A DNA stretch of 64,000 nucleotides from Mytilinidion resinicola (GCF_010093595.1 NW_022985471.1:357793-421792); one strand, 5' to 3'; shown: positions 23,827-35,593, counted from the first letter of the stretch. Notes: generated from the sequence alone by a model not told the origin. Program-made: numbers and translations.

Positions 23827-24486
23827 TTACTCGTAGAACCCGCACTTGTTTCCCTTAACGACCACCAGAGAGCGCACGGCGTTGTCACCAAACATATCGG
23901 AGAGGTTTATGCAGGTGTTACCAACGGGGATGTCGAGCTTGTCGCCAGAAAGGTTCTGGCCCATGTAGAGATGGGCGGCATACTCATCTTGGAGAGGATA
24001 CTCGACTTGGACTCCACGCGTGGATTTTTTCTAAAGGGATATCAGCATATGACCCGCACAACGCACTCACAGAATGCAAGGAAAACTCGAAACATCGGCC
24101 CGGAAGTATTGAACCAGACTCACCGTCTTGGCCGCGCATGCGACAGAGGTGATAGTATTGTCAAACTGAGCAGGAACGGCAGGGTACTTCAGATCTCCTA
24201 GTGCTTCCCACCGCTCGAAGCTGTCGGGGCAGTCTGGGACGGTGAAGAACTGACACGCCGAGTACTTGTCGGACATAGCGACTGAGGAGATGTTCTTATA
24301 CATGGTGCTACTCGCAATGTTCGTGCAGAGGAATCGTCCCTCTAACCACAGAGGCATGGCCTCACCGCCGAAGTTGGGCTCCAAGCAGGCTACACCGACG
24401 GCGTAGGCATGCGAAGGGACCGGAGTGCCAGTCACTTGGTGAGTGAGGGCGCCAATGGCGAGCACTGGGAGGAGTGTGAAACGCAT
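23827..24486 (-). CDS. Small secreted protein, possible beta/gamma-crystallin-like double repeat
   Basis: Exons 24486-24124 and 24030-23827 (93-bp intron) give 188 aa. The start at 24486 gives a clean signal peptide (MRFTLLPVLAIGALTHQVTG). The mature part has two similar halves. The first runs ACLEPNFGGEAMPLWL...NISSVAMSDKYSACQFF, the second LYMGQNLSGDKLDIPV...NAVRSLVVVKGNKCGFY. Each has an aromatic or cysteine start, a Gly-containing turn, an N/D-x-(I/V)-x-S-(V/L) strand and a Cys with an aromatic near the end. This periodicity resembles the Greek-key repeat of beta/gamma crystallins and of some secreted fungal proteins; that assignment is inference. About six cysteines suggest disulphides. 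Probably an extracellular protein or effector-like factor of unknown role. Confidence 0.8.
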
Positions 24487-26462
24487 CTTGTAGGACTGTA
24501 GGAGTGGTCGAAGAGTGGGTACTAGATACAAGGTGCTGTTGATGGAGGGAGGTGGGAATGGAATTGATAGGAAATAGAGGAGAGGTGGTTTTGATGATCG
24601 AAGGTGGGTGTGAAGAATGGAGGCCGAAGGTTTAAGTACAGAACGTTAACGCCGTCTTTTGTGGTGAATCTCTTGGAGATAATCTAAAGTAAGGTAACTG
24701 AGCTTGGACTCGTGGTCTCGACTCTCACCTGGGCAACGTCTCACGTGGCAACATTCCAAGCATGCGGAGGAAGCACTGCATGACCGAGTTGCTGGAAGAT
24801 CTCTTTCCCATGCCCTTCCATAAGAAGAGTGTCACTGCGGATGTTCTTCAGCAGATACCCAAACATGGAGACGTCCTTCCCATTAATGTACGGTGGTTGC
24901 AATGTAGCGTGGCGTGTAAAATACCGCCAATATAAGATAATTAATATCGTCCAGAGAAGTCTAGTGAGATGGGAGCCTATATAAGAAGCCTTTGGCTAAC
25001 TTCTGTTTTCGGATGGCTACCCGAGCCGTGGCGCAGTGCGAGAGAGGCTACTGTATGAACCCAGCTCAATACGGTGGTGGCAAACTTACAAATCAAATCG
25101 CGGGATGAAGCCGCGTGAAAGAGACGGGTGTGCCCGAATTCTATCATAACTGCTTTGGAAACTGGCTGTGTGACTTGCTACATTCGATCCAAGTTCTCTC
25201 TTTGACCCATCTTGCCCGGTCTCTGCTTCATCTTGTCATCACAGCCTTCGTTTCATACGTCTGCTATAATGAGAATGAGAGCGATGATGGAGATTTACAA
25301 GAATGGGAATGTCCTCGCGGCGGCAGGGAGAATTTGCCCGCATGGGCGGAGGATCGGTGGCTTGGAGACGTTGGGGTATTGTTAGCCTTTTGCAATGCTC
25401 AGAAACGAGACGCAAATCATCTGACGTATGAGTTTGGCCAATATTCAGAATAGGTACTGGGCTGGGGGTAGAAAGCCATGCTTTGCAGAGCGTGGGGGGT
25501 TTTTGGCCGAAGTGCTCGAGCCGAGCCGCTGCACGCGATGCTCTAAATGGGACGGGGCGGGAGACCTCTAGTGGAGCAAGGGCGCGGACGAAAGGGTCTT
25601 AGCTGGCGAGGAGGGAGACTTTCTAATGCTGGAGATGGATTCTGAGTGACGGAGACTTTTTCATGGTTGGTGTTTAACAAACTCATCCCTAGCTCCGGGG
25701 AACGTAACTCGGATGCCACTCCGCAACCCCACTTTTGGAGGAACTTTTAAATTCATATATATCAAATATTTTCAAGACTTCCAAAACCCATCACCGGATT
25801 TTAAATCCAGTACTTCCCCGATGGTCTAGTGGGAGTGTTTGACAGTTGCGCCAAAATTTCACGGTTCAGAGTACTGTTTAAGGTTCAGAGTACCGTCTTA
25901 TATGCACAGCATTGTAACCGAAAGCGGGGTACTATATCCTCGAGTGCTAAGCTGGCTAGAACGGCAGGCTATCCCTGCTAGTACCGTGGGACTCCGTCCT
26001 GACCGATGCCAAGAGCTAATGCCCTGGACAGGAACCAGGCGTGCCTCAGACTTCAGGAACCAGCATGTCAAAAGCCATCGGTGAAAACGTGGGTCACTAC
26101 TGTACTGCCCAGGGGGCTTCGCCGCGTCATTGACATCGACTTTCGTGAGGTGGGACCTGCTTTCAGGAACAGACTTCACAGCATGCCGTATCGATGTTCT
26201 GCAATCGGCAAACCCTTCAAAGAGGGAACGGTCGCGACTCCAGGTCTTCAGATGCAGCAATCCAATCGCGATGTTGCTGGCCCTTATACCTTGGCTCGTA
26301 GACAGGGATCACAAACCTATATTTACGCCCTGGTAGGTACCGCCCGAAGAACTAATGCGCTGGTCGCAAATGCTGACGACACAATTACTTCTTCTCCTGA
26401 CACAATACGTCCAAGAGTAATCCCAGGGAAGCAAACCCCGTCAAGGAAGGCCGCGCATAGCA
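24487..26462. other. Gene-poor stretch, nothing recognised
   Basis: About 2 kb without a supported gene. Open frames near 25115-25453 and 26006-26563 exist but show no domain, and the first has no ATG. Some of the DNA toward 26.4 kb may belong to the degraded retroelement that ends at about 26749. Confidence 0.35.
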
Positions 26463-26749
26463 ATGGCGGCGCCCAGTCTCCAGAATCTCGCGCCGAGCAA
26501 TACAACTACTCCTTCTGCTGCCGGATACTATCAAGGGCCATATACTACACCAGCCAAGCCTGAGGATGGACACGATCTAATTGGGAATGCAGTCCCTCCC
26601 CGGAATTTACCAACAGAAATCGAAGAATTTGCACCTAACGCAGAATTTGCACCGGACGCAGATGATAACGATACACCTACTATGCTGGCCCTTGCACGGA
26701 GCATTGCCTAATTGCACGGACCTGCGCAGCCCGTACAGGGGGGGAGACT
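26463..26749 (+). mobile_element. Possible 3' end of an LTR-retroelement open frame plus polypurine tract
   Basis: The frame from 26463 (82 aa, starting MAAPSLQNLAPSNTTTP and rich in Asn, Pro and Asp) ends at 26711. It is followed at about 26735-26748 by a G-rich purine run (CAGGGGGGGAGAC) and then TGTAGCACGG at 26749, where the inverted repeat shared with 31.6 kb begins. An ORF end, polypurine tract and TG start is how internal sequence meets a 3' LTR. No reverse transcriptase or integrase motif is visible upstream, so this is only a suggestion. Confidence 0.3.
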
Positions 26750-26875
26750 GTAGCACGGGGTAGATTGTGCGCAAGACGGGGAGCATGCTTTCGCTCGGCT
26801 ATGCTGCGATCATATACAGTGTTACGTCCGTTCGAGTCCGCCTGTCGAGTCGTTCGCCCAGTCAATTTCGCCTTT
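26750..26875 (+). repeat. Left copy of an LTR-like inverted repeat
   Basis: About 120 bp that recur at high identity, in inverted orientation, at about 31480-31602. Shared blocks include ATTGTGCGCAAGAC, CGCTCGGCTATGCTG, ATCATATACAGTGTTACGTC and GTTCGAGTCCGCCTGTCG. The left copy sits just before the N gap and the first P450. Possibly a solo LTR or LTR fragment. Confidence 0.75.
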
Positions 26876-26918
26876 CAGCTTTGGCAGGGTGCGCTTAGCT
26901 AGGCAAACAAGGGAGACC

Positions 26919-27038
26919 NNNNNNNNNNNNNNNNNNNNNNNNNNNNNNNNNNNNNNNNNNNNNNNNNNNNNNNNNNNNNNNNNNNNNNNNNNNNNNNNNN
27001 NNNNNNNNNNNNNNNNNNNNNNNNNNNNNNNNNNNNNN
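26919..27038. other. Assembly gap (120 N) with identical 50-bp flanks
   Basis: The 50 bases before the gap (26869-26918) and the 50 bases after it (27039-27088) are identical. That is what overlapping contig ends look like when scaffolded without merging, so the gap may have zero or negative true length. A direct repeat collapsed at the break is the alternative. Confidence 0.9.
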
Positions 27039-27206
27039 CGCCTTTCAGCTTTGGCAGGGTGCGCTTAGCTAGGCAAACAAGGGAGACCACAGAGCCTCGT
27101 TCGTGCATGCACGTGCAACTCCAGATACAACCATCGCCAAACTCGACTTCCAACATTCACAGACTTCTTGTTCCGTCTCAATACCGCAGCCGCCTTCCGA
27201 ATCGCC

Positions 27207-29052
27207 ATGAAAATTGTTGCAATGATCGCGCTATTCATCCAGGCACCCGTATATCTGCTAGCTGTTGGGTTCAAGCTATGGGCCTTTTCAGAAATACTTT
27301 ACAAATGGAATTTCCCTCTGTCAAGAATCCCAGGTCCAAAGTTGGCGTCATGGACACGTCTCTGGTGGCTCAGGCTTGTCTCGCGATCGCAACTTGACCG
27401 CGATATGATTCGTCTGCATCGGGAGTACGGTATGCAGCTTTAACACGCGGTCGATATAGAGATACACAGCTCATGAGAAAGTCAGGACCCGTTGTGCGCA
27501 TTGCTCCCAACAGCATTCTTATCAGTGATCCCGATACCACGCGAGATGTTCTTGCAGTGGGCTCCAGATTCAAGCGCGGGCCCTGGTTCGACAGCCTGCG
27601 CCTCGATCCATTCACATCAAATGTGGTTTCTGAGCGAGATCCCAAAAAGCACCAACAGTTGCGTGCCATTCTTGCGCCTGGGGTTAGTCTCGGCTTTCGT
27701 TCTACTGTTTCCATGCTGAAGTGAGGCAGCTTTCTGGCAATGACATCCAGGATATGGAGTCTACAATGGATGGGTACATGGCACAATACCTTCAGATGAT
27801 TGAAAGAAAGATTGAGACCGCACACGACAAGATTGCAGATCTGGACTTGTCCACCACCATTCCTCTATTAACTCTGGACATGATCACACATCTGTGTCTT
27901 GGGGAGTCTTTCGGAAGCATCGAACACGAAACTGATAGCTTTGATTTCTTTAAAGCTCTGAACCTCGGAATGCTCTTTCAACAGTATATCGCTGTTCTTA
28001 CTGAGATTACCACGGTTCTCCTGGGCGTTGGGAAGCTTCCTTGGTTCCGGACACGGCTCTTCCCGAAAGGTAGCAGTTCCAACGGCATAGGTCGTGTAAT
28101 GCTGGTAAGCAGGAATCCCCAAGAACTGACACTCGAACAGTTGCTAAACAGAACACTAGGAAGTCCGCGAGGCCATAGAGAGAAGATGCACTGAGCGAGA
28201 AAGCGGCGTGTCCAAGAAAGACATGCTCGATTCCTTTCTTTCGCGGGGTCTTTCCGTTGATCAAGCCACAAGCGAAGTACTCATCATCATGTATGTCTTA
28301 CAGCACATCCTAATCATTAGCTAAGCTTACTATTCCTGCAGAACCAGTGGCGTTGGTGCGACGTCTTACGCAATTCAAGCCGTCATCAAGTCTATTGTGG
28401 CTGACGCATCAGTCGTACACAAGCTCCGAGATGAGGTTGACGGTGTCGTTGCCACAAACCCCAAGTACTCTCTCAGGCAGGTGCCAAACTCGGCCATCAA
28501 AAAGATGCCCTATCTACAGGCCTGCATCCTGGAAGGTCTTCGCATATATCCTCCCGTCTTCTCCCAACTCCGAGAGCGTGTTGCTCCTCCCGAAGGAGTC
28601 GTACTGAACGGCTATGCGGTTCCGGGAGGTACATACATCGGGTTCAATAGCATCGGAAGCCAGCTGAACCATATCTACGGGGACAGCGTGGAGGAGTACC
28701 ATCCGGAGCGATGGCTCATTGACGATGAGGTACAGTTGAAGCGGATGCGACGAGACCTCGATCTCGTGTTTGGCCACGGAAACTCCAAATGCCTCGGGAT
28801 CAATATAGCGAATTTGGAGTTGAACAAGATAGTTGTTGAGGTCGATTACCCCTTCGCTTCATTGAGATCGCGCATGCTAATATGGCGTAGCTCTTCCGGA
28901 CATACGACATCTCCTTCTGCAACAAAGATAGCCCGTGGAAGTCGCGAGGCGATTTCGTTCTCACGGACTTTTGCGTGAGGTTGCGGCGTCGGGAGGGTGG
29001 GAGTGCCACCAATGGTGTCCATCACAGTGAGTATAGGAATAATGTCTTTTGA
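27207..29052 (+). CDS. Cytochrome P450 A (528 aa)
   Basis: Exons 27207-27429, 27486-27682, 27730-28104, 28160-28290, 28342-28840 and 28891-29052. The N-terminus is a membrane anchor (MIALFIQAPVYLLAVGFKLWAF) followed by the proline-rich FPLSRIPGPKLASWTRLW. GPVVRIAPN follows across intron 1. The K-helix ExxR is LEGLRIYPP, and the heme loop FGHGNSKCLG carries the axial cysteine. The arrangement matches fungal pisatin-demethylase/benzoate-hydroxylase-like P450s. The I-helix reads ITSGVGATSYA, lacking the usual acid-alcohol pair (AGxDTT). ER-anchored monooxygenase, substrate unknown. Convergent with P450 B, 254 bp between stops. Two acceptors (27729 and 28159) were chosen because only they keep frame into conserved sequence. 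Confidence 0.9.
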
Positions 29053-29306
29053 TTGGGGTAGGTTTGCGGAGTATGTATCATAGATTAGATAGAAAATGAT
29101 GAGAAACTCAGTTTACTTCTTCGAGGGAGCCGCAAGGGCATGTGTATATGCAGCTGAAAATGAATACTGAGTAGGGCTACTCGGTGGATACCGTAACAAT
29201 TGCATCTTTAAGGACATTTGCAAGTGACGAATTGATTGAAATAACTAACTAGAATACATTTGTATGCTTAACAATCTGCTCTCTACTGTCGCCAGAACAT
29301 CTCAAA

Positions 29307-31104
29307 TCATTCATCTGACTTTTCAAGTGTAATACGACACGGATACCCATCAGCCGGATACCCGCCCGCCCGGGAGGTTGGGTAAGCCCGCTCGCCCATC
29401 ACAGTCTTAGGAACCGCTGCCTTCGATCGCCCCCACTGCATCATATTCCCTAGCTTCGATTCCTGCTCCAACTGCATAGCATCCCACTCATCATACGTGG
29501 GGACGATGTTGAAAGATCGCGCTGTCAATACGAGTATGATCCGTAGCTCATTATAGACCAGAGTCTGTCCAATGCAGTTCCTTGGCCCTTGTTCGAAGGG
29601 CCGAAAGGCGCCTGAATTGGCCTTGACGTAGAGCTCGTCTTCGGGATCCACTAGCCAGCGCTCGGGGATGAACTTGTCGGGCTTCACCCACGCCCGTGGA
29701 TTCATATGTACGGCGCGGTGCACGATAGTCACCATGAGGTTTTCGGTAGGGCAGAGATTCCCCTGACGATCTGTTATAAATGCGCCAAAGTGGCCTGACC
29801 GTTGCGTCGAAGCCGGCGGGAATATTCGGAGCGTTTCTTTTATGACGGCGAGCGTGTATCGGCATTGGTTCAGCAATGTTGGGTTCTGCTTAAGCATTGC
29901 CGCAGCGTCGTCGCGGAGTCCGAATACCTCGTTGTGCTCTTGACGCAGCTTCAACAGTGTATCGGGGTATTGTGACAATAGATGGTACGCGTACACTAGC
30001 GTAGCCGATGTAGAATCGTTGCCTGCCATGATGAACATGCGGATTTGATTCGACGCAATCTTTGCAAAACTGGGATCCAACTTCGTGACCGTGGAAGTAT
30101 CCATTCTTTTCTGTCGTTCCTGCGTGATGTAGTCGCCAAGTGCCATGGCAGTGATGGATATTGGACGATTAGCGCCGGGCTTTTCAACTGTCGCGTCCTT
30201 CATTTTCATTTCTTGGAAACGTTTATCCAACTCAGATAAGATGATCGATTCGAGAACATGGCCGTAATATTTCTGCACCACGGCTTTCACTGGCTTGAGA
30301 AGGATCGAGGTGTTCCAGAAAGCGCTCCACTTGAGAATAGTGTTGAAAGCATACGAAAGGCGATGCTCGGAGCGCTGGTTATCGAGGTTCATATCTCTGC
30401 ACAACAGTCAGTCACTCGGCATTCAAGATTCAGAGTGCGTTGCGTACAAAGTGACCTTCGCAATGACCTCCATCGTCAAGCGCGTTGTCAAGCTATCCAG
30501 CTGGACAATGCTCCCACCAGCCTTCTCTCGTAATATCTCACAGAAGACTTCGACGGATTCGACAACGGTCGGGATCAGCCTCGCCATGTGCGCTGCACTG
30601 AACCCAGGATTGAACAGTGCTCTCCATCTTTTCCAGTCCTCGTCATTCATAGTGAGTACGCTCTGGCCACCAATCATGGGTCGGAATAATTCAACCTGGC
30701 TCTGCGGCTTTGGAAGATTGTACTTGTTGGAGACCTCAAGCGACGATTCGGAGCCGCACACGATCAACGATGCCGTGGCTGCAGGCCAGAAATCAATAAT
30801 AAAGGTTTCGGTGTCGCTGTGCTCTTCCGCAAGCTTTTGCAGAACCAGAAAGACGCTGGCATCCGGTGGCATGCTATCCAGGTGACGTTTTAGGACAAGT
30901 AGATGTCCAGTCCACCAGCTCCAGCCGGGCGCTATAGCCTACGAGATCATTAGACCAGTTAGTATTCAGAAGTAGCATACTCACGATGCCCCGTTTGCGT
31001 AACTCGTTCACATGCGATCGTCTCCGATATCCGATGCGTATTATGTATACAATGGAGCAGATGACGGCGAGGAGGGTAGCGAACACCACCACTAAGAAAG
31101 CCAT
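29307..31104 (-). CDS. Cytochrome P450 B (566 aa)
   Basis: Exons in transcript order 31104-30985, 30938-30448 and 30396-29307. N-terminal anchor MAFLVVVFATLLAVICSIVY, then IAPGWSWWTGHLL. Motifs: W-R-R region WKRWRALFNPGF, I-helix MFIMAGNDSTSAT with the normal acid-alcohol pair, K-helix KETLRIFPP, PERW-type IPERWLVDP, and heme loop RPFEQGPRNCIGQ. The pattern resembles fungal secondary-metabolism P450s of the StcS/aflatoxin type. It is ER-bound; substrate unknown. Its 5' side is 824 bp from the rhodopsin-like gene, with the right-hand LTR-like repeat in between, so that repeat could influence both promoters. Confidence 0.93.
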
Positions 31105-31479
31105 TGTCAATGTTTGACTTTGCAATATCAGGTCAGTATGCAGAGAAGCTATCACAGAGGTAATCGAAGAGGTGGTTCAGCGGGATGGGAGGCCTACCAC
31201 ACATCTCAAAGAACTCGAACCATAGAAGACATGCGGGTGGCGACATGTGCCAAGTACAGACAAAGCTCTACTTTCGGAGAGTTCCTCAGCCGCGTCCATT
31301 TCGGCTCGACTATTTGTGTCGAGGCGTTCTGGAGGCGTGATCGCAAACTGCCGTTCGTGGCATGGTTGCATCAAGTGTGCAGCGGTGTACCCCGGCCATC
31401 TGGACGGGGCGTGCGCCCTCGTACGCAGTTCACATGCAAGGACGTTAAGCGAAACCGAAACGGGGACTCACAAATGTGC

Positions 31480-31602
31480 CAGCGAAATCGCCTGGGCGAA
31501 CGACCCGACAGGCGGACTCGAACGGACGTAACACTGTATATGATCCCAGCATAGCCGAGCGATAGAATGCTCCCTGTCTTGCGCACAATTTGCCCGTGCT
31601 AC
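31480..31602 (-). repeat. Right copy of the LTR-like inverted repeat
   Basis: Reverse-complement partner of 26750-26875, with a few substitutions. It starts at 31602 with GTAGCACGGGC (reading minus) and stays alignable to about 31480. The pair brackets P450 A and P450 B. Confidence 0.75.
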
Positions 31603-31927
31603 TTGCATTGATTGCGGTACAGCCCTGCATCGGGGCGGGGGCGGCTTCGGGGGTTCCACGAAGCACTACGGTTCATTCTTGTACTCCCCGATATAGAACG
31701 TGGCACAGCAGGCCCTACGACATGCAACCACTGAATGAGGCACGGTCCGATGCCACCGAAGCAGTGAAGTTGGTGACCACCCTCATTAAGATGCATGAGT
31801 GGTCACCCGCACCAGCCTTTTCTGACTCTAGGCCTACCCCGCGCATATTTGCAAAGTCAGATAGAAACACCACAATCCTTCTTAATCTTTGAACCATAGC
31901 GTCATCCGTTTTCTGACCCTTCTCAAA

Positions 31928-33438
31928 ATGGCCGTGTCCAAGGAAGCCTGGGCCCAGATCAGCAAACAACCACTCACGCAGCCTCCTCCGGTCAGCTATC
32001 TCCTACAATGCGCGAAGCAGAGTCGCTAACTCGTTTGTAGGGAGTTGTTCCTGACTTTGAACATCCGAAATGGCATGGACAGCCCGTAGTAATCGCGAGC
32101 GCAATAGGGCTGCCGGCGATGCTGGTCATGGCATCGATAAGAATCTACAGCAGATGTTATCTTCGACGGAAATGGATCTTTGACGACAGTGAGCATGCTC
32201 GTTCCATCTCAGAAAACGACATCGGCTGACGATTTCTAGCGGTGTTTGCAATAAGCTTGGTGAGTCGCCGTTCAACTGCTCCGATACATTAGGCTTATGG
32301 CAACTTAGGCTGCCGGTATATCTTTGATAGCGCTTCAGATCGCGTGTATGGTCTCTCCAAGGGCTGGCGATTGACGCTGTCGCCTCTGACAGAGCTTAGT
32401 GATGACCGGTGGAGCGTACGGCTATCATGCGTGGGAAGTTACAATCGGAGACCTGACGAAACCGGTGCTGATGGTGAGTGCCGCGGCACAATTCAATCAA
32501 CATGTTTAACAGGGGCTAACATCTGCAATAGCGCTCCCTGACCATACAACTTGCAGCGCCATTCCTTATATGGGTCATCAAGCTCGCCGTCTACAGCGTC
32601 ATCTTCCACGCGTTCCACCCCCTCACCTACATCCGATGGCTGGTATATATCGGTATCAGTGTCAGCCTCTGCTACTATCTCGCGGCAGCTATTGTCAATG
32701 GGGTTATTTGCGGCCCAAAGGGTGGAACCGACCATATGGCCTACCTCGCTGGCATGGCCGGACAAGAGTGCGGCAACCCAGCCGGTGTCATCCAGATTCT
32801 CAGCATTACTTCGGGCGTGGTCAACCTCCTCAACGATCTGTATCTGCTCATCCTCCCGCTTCCCGCCATTCTCAAGCTCAAGATGGCTCCCAGGCAGAAA
32901 GTCGGCGTCATGTTCATCTTCCTCGCGGGTGCTGGGTACGTCTACGGGGTGGGTTGTGCGGAGAAGCATGTAGCTGACCTCCTCATTTAGGGCCTGCGTT
33001 ATGAGCATCCTCGGGCTGATCTATCGCAGACGAGGATATAGCCGCGATGCCTCCAGCATGTGGTCGCGCGATACAACCTACATACAAGTCCCGCTGCTCG
33101 TTGTCACGTAAGACTCCACCCAGGCGATCATGGTCCTGGCTAACTGTGATGCAAGTACTGTGGAATATAGCGTTGGCGTCATAATCCCGTGCATGGCACC
33201 CTTCGCGAAGCTCTGCAAGCACTTCCTCGTCACGGTCAAATCTTACGTCAGCACTCGATCCTTCCATCGAACATCGTCGCTCGACGGCGACTATCGGCTC
33301 GACGGTATGGGGGACCAAAGCTCGTTCAAGGGCAACCCAGAATCGCATATCAACACTATCGACAGAATGCTCGCACGCATGTTCCCGGGAGAGGATGAGA
33401 CACAGTTGTCGAAGACGAAAGATTCGCGCGAGGGCTGA
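31928..33438 (+). CDS. Fungal rhodopsin-like / PTH11-related seven-helix membrane protein (381 aa)
   Basis: Eight exons: 31928-31990, 32041-32188, 32240-32259, 32309-32345, 32400-32473, 32532-32935, 32991-33107, 33156-33438. Exons 3 and 4 are only 20 and 37 nt; they are supported by frame and by the family pattern. The spliced product has an extracellular N-terminus, then the hydrophobic IGLPAMLVMASIRIYSRCYL followed by RRKWIFDDTVFAISLAAG, the YGYHAWEVTIGD motif in place of the family's usual GxGxHxWDV, further helices (FLIWVIKLAVYSVIFHAF, WLVYIGISVSLCYYLAAAIV), ...LNDLYLLILPLPAI and finally TTVEYSVGVIIPCMAPF. The cytosolic tail is Ser/Arg-rich. This architecture matches the fungal rhodopsin-like integral membrane family, often found next to secondary-metabolite genes. 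Ligand and function unknown. Confidence 0.87.
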
Positions 33439-33869
33439 GCCGGTTGGAGAACATGAATTGAACGCAAAATGACGCATATTGGATTGCGGTTTTTCACTTC
33501 TCAGACTGGTAGTGTTTTCTTGGGCAGTAGCATACAAAAGAATATCGTTGCTCATCGTGTGAATCCACTGAATTTTGATGATTTGTGTATTCGGACTTGC
33601 TGGATTGACAGCCAATCAACTGCTGCTTAAGCGCAGCAGGCAGCCACTCTCTCGGAAACCAATATAATGCGTTTAATGGTATTATTTATGGATCGCGGGC
33701 GGCGAGACCCTTGGCTAGCGTCGCCGGCGTGAGCCCCACCCACCCTGGCTCCGCCTCCCGCTCTTGCTAGCTGTTTCTAGCTACGCCTCTCCCTCTAGCT
33801 CCGCCTCCCGCTCGGTCTTGTTCCTTGCCTCTTCCACCTTACGATTGTCTCCATCTATCTCTGCAAATT

Positions 33870-35593
33870 ATGTCTGCTTTAACTTCGACGGCCCTCGCAG
33901 CAGCCATTACCATGGCTGCCACTATATATGGCGCCCTCCATGTGCTCCTCCATGCCACGCAGGATGCGAGAGAGCCACCACCAGTGCCAGCCTCAATTCC
34001 CTTCATCAGCTCGATGATCGGCCTGTCGAAAAAGAAGAGCAAGTACTACACAGAGCTCAGGTAAGCTTGTATCGAGGGAGCTGTCCCAATTTGGCTATTT
34101 CTGGTTTCGCCTGCGACCTCGATTCGGCCATGTCTAACAGAACAACACCGTAGAGAACGATACAATCTACCAATCTACACAATCCGTCTGCCAGGAGCCA
34201 GACTTTATGTCATCAACGCGACGTCACTCATCCCGTCCGTGCAACGTCAGCACAAAGTCTTAGCATTCCCGCCCCTGGAGGCCAAGCTTGCTATGAACGT
34301 GTGCGGGTCGAGCAAGACGGCAAACGATATTCTGAACACAAACGTCAATGGCGATGAGGGATTCTGGGGGTACTCTGTCACCCACTATAAAGCGCTACAT
34401 CCTGCGCTCTTTCCCGGCCCCGGTCTCGACGCCATGAACCGGGTCATGGCACAAAAGGTCATGGCGTCACTGGACCGGATACAGACATCCAAAGTGATCA
34501 AGCTGTTCGACTTCATCAAGCAAGAGATCACCCTTGCCACAACCGACTCGGTGTATGGACCGCAAAATCCGTTTCAAGATCCCGCCATTGTCGACTCATT
34601 CTGGTAAGACGGACGTTGGCAGACCTGCCGATTCTCTTTTTGACTTGTAGTAGGAAATTTCAGGAGGGCCTCATGGGCCTCTTGATGGGCTTCCTTCCCT
34701 CGATACTTGCCCGAGACAGTTTCCAGGCCAGGGAGTTCATCGCAAAGCGGTTCATCGGATATTTCCAAAACGGCAGTTATGAGGAGGGCTCTGCACTTAT
34801 CAGAGCTCGATACGAGCACAGTGTGGACCACAAGATACCCCTCGAGGACATTGCCAGGTTCGAGACTGCCGGAGCCATTGCCATTCTGACGAACACGTCG
34901 CCTGCTTGCTTCTGGCTAGTCTACCACCTCTATTCCGACCAGACGGCACTGGAAGACTGTCGGCAGGAAGTCAGCCGTATCCTGTCGGAGGATACGAGCA
35001 TGACCAAGGACGGCGAAGTGAGGAAGATATTCACGCTCGATATGTCTCAGGTAAAGATGTCTTGTCCCATGATGCTTTCGAGCTTACAGGAGGTACTGAG
35101 ACTCCACTCGGTGGGTATATCAACTCGCTTGGTCATGGAGGATCATATGCTAGACGACAAGTTCTTGCTTAAAAAGGGGGCGACGGTCATGATTCCAGCG
35201 CCAGTCCAGCACAAGAACACGTCCATCTGGGGGCAGGACGCTCAGTCATTCAACCACCGTCGCTTTCTGCCACGGGAAAGGCGGCACAACTCGACGGCAT
35301 TCCGTGGGTTTGGCGGAGGAACCACACTGTGTCCTGGGCGTCATTTTGCAAGCACAGAGATTCTAGCATTCACTGCTTTGCTCATACTGCGCTTTGACAT
35401 GCTGCCCGTGGAGGGGAAGTGGAAGCATTTGACGACTGACAAGGCCGGGCTGTGGGAGGTGACTCCAATTCCAGACGACGATATCGAGGTCCGCCTTAGT
35501 CCGAGAGCTGGCTGGGACAAGAGTGTGCAGTGGAACATCCTCATCACCGACTCTGACAAGGCGATGCCGCTTGCGGCGGAAGACGCAGAGTAG
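33870..35593 (+). CDS. Cytochrome P450 C (CYP7/8-like, 526 aa)
   Basis: Exons 33870-34060, 34154-34603 and 34654-35593. N-terminal anchor AAAITMAATIYGALHVLL, then the proline-rich EPPPVPASIPFISSMIGL. K-helix LQEVLRLHSVG gives ExxR, PERF-like NHRRFLP follows, and the heme loop RGFGGGTTLCPGRHFAS holds the cysteine. The I-helix region (AIAILTNTSPACFWLVYH) has the TNTSPA-type motif of the CYP7/CYP8 group (prostacyclin-synthase and 7-alpha-hydroxylase-like fungal P450s) rather than AGxDTT. This group often oxidises steroid or terpenoid skeletons in fungi, which is knowledge of the group and not proof here. Same orientation as the rhodopsin-like gene before it and the MFS gene after it (365 bp). 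Confidence 0.9.

Noticed and set aside
25115..25453. Open frame of 112 aa
   Set aside because: No ATG start, no domain, no splice partners; probably chance.
26006..26563. Open frame of 185 aa
   Set aside because: No recognisable domain. It overlaps the frame at 26463 that better fits a retroelement tail, so not called as a gene.
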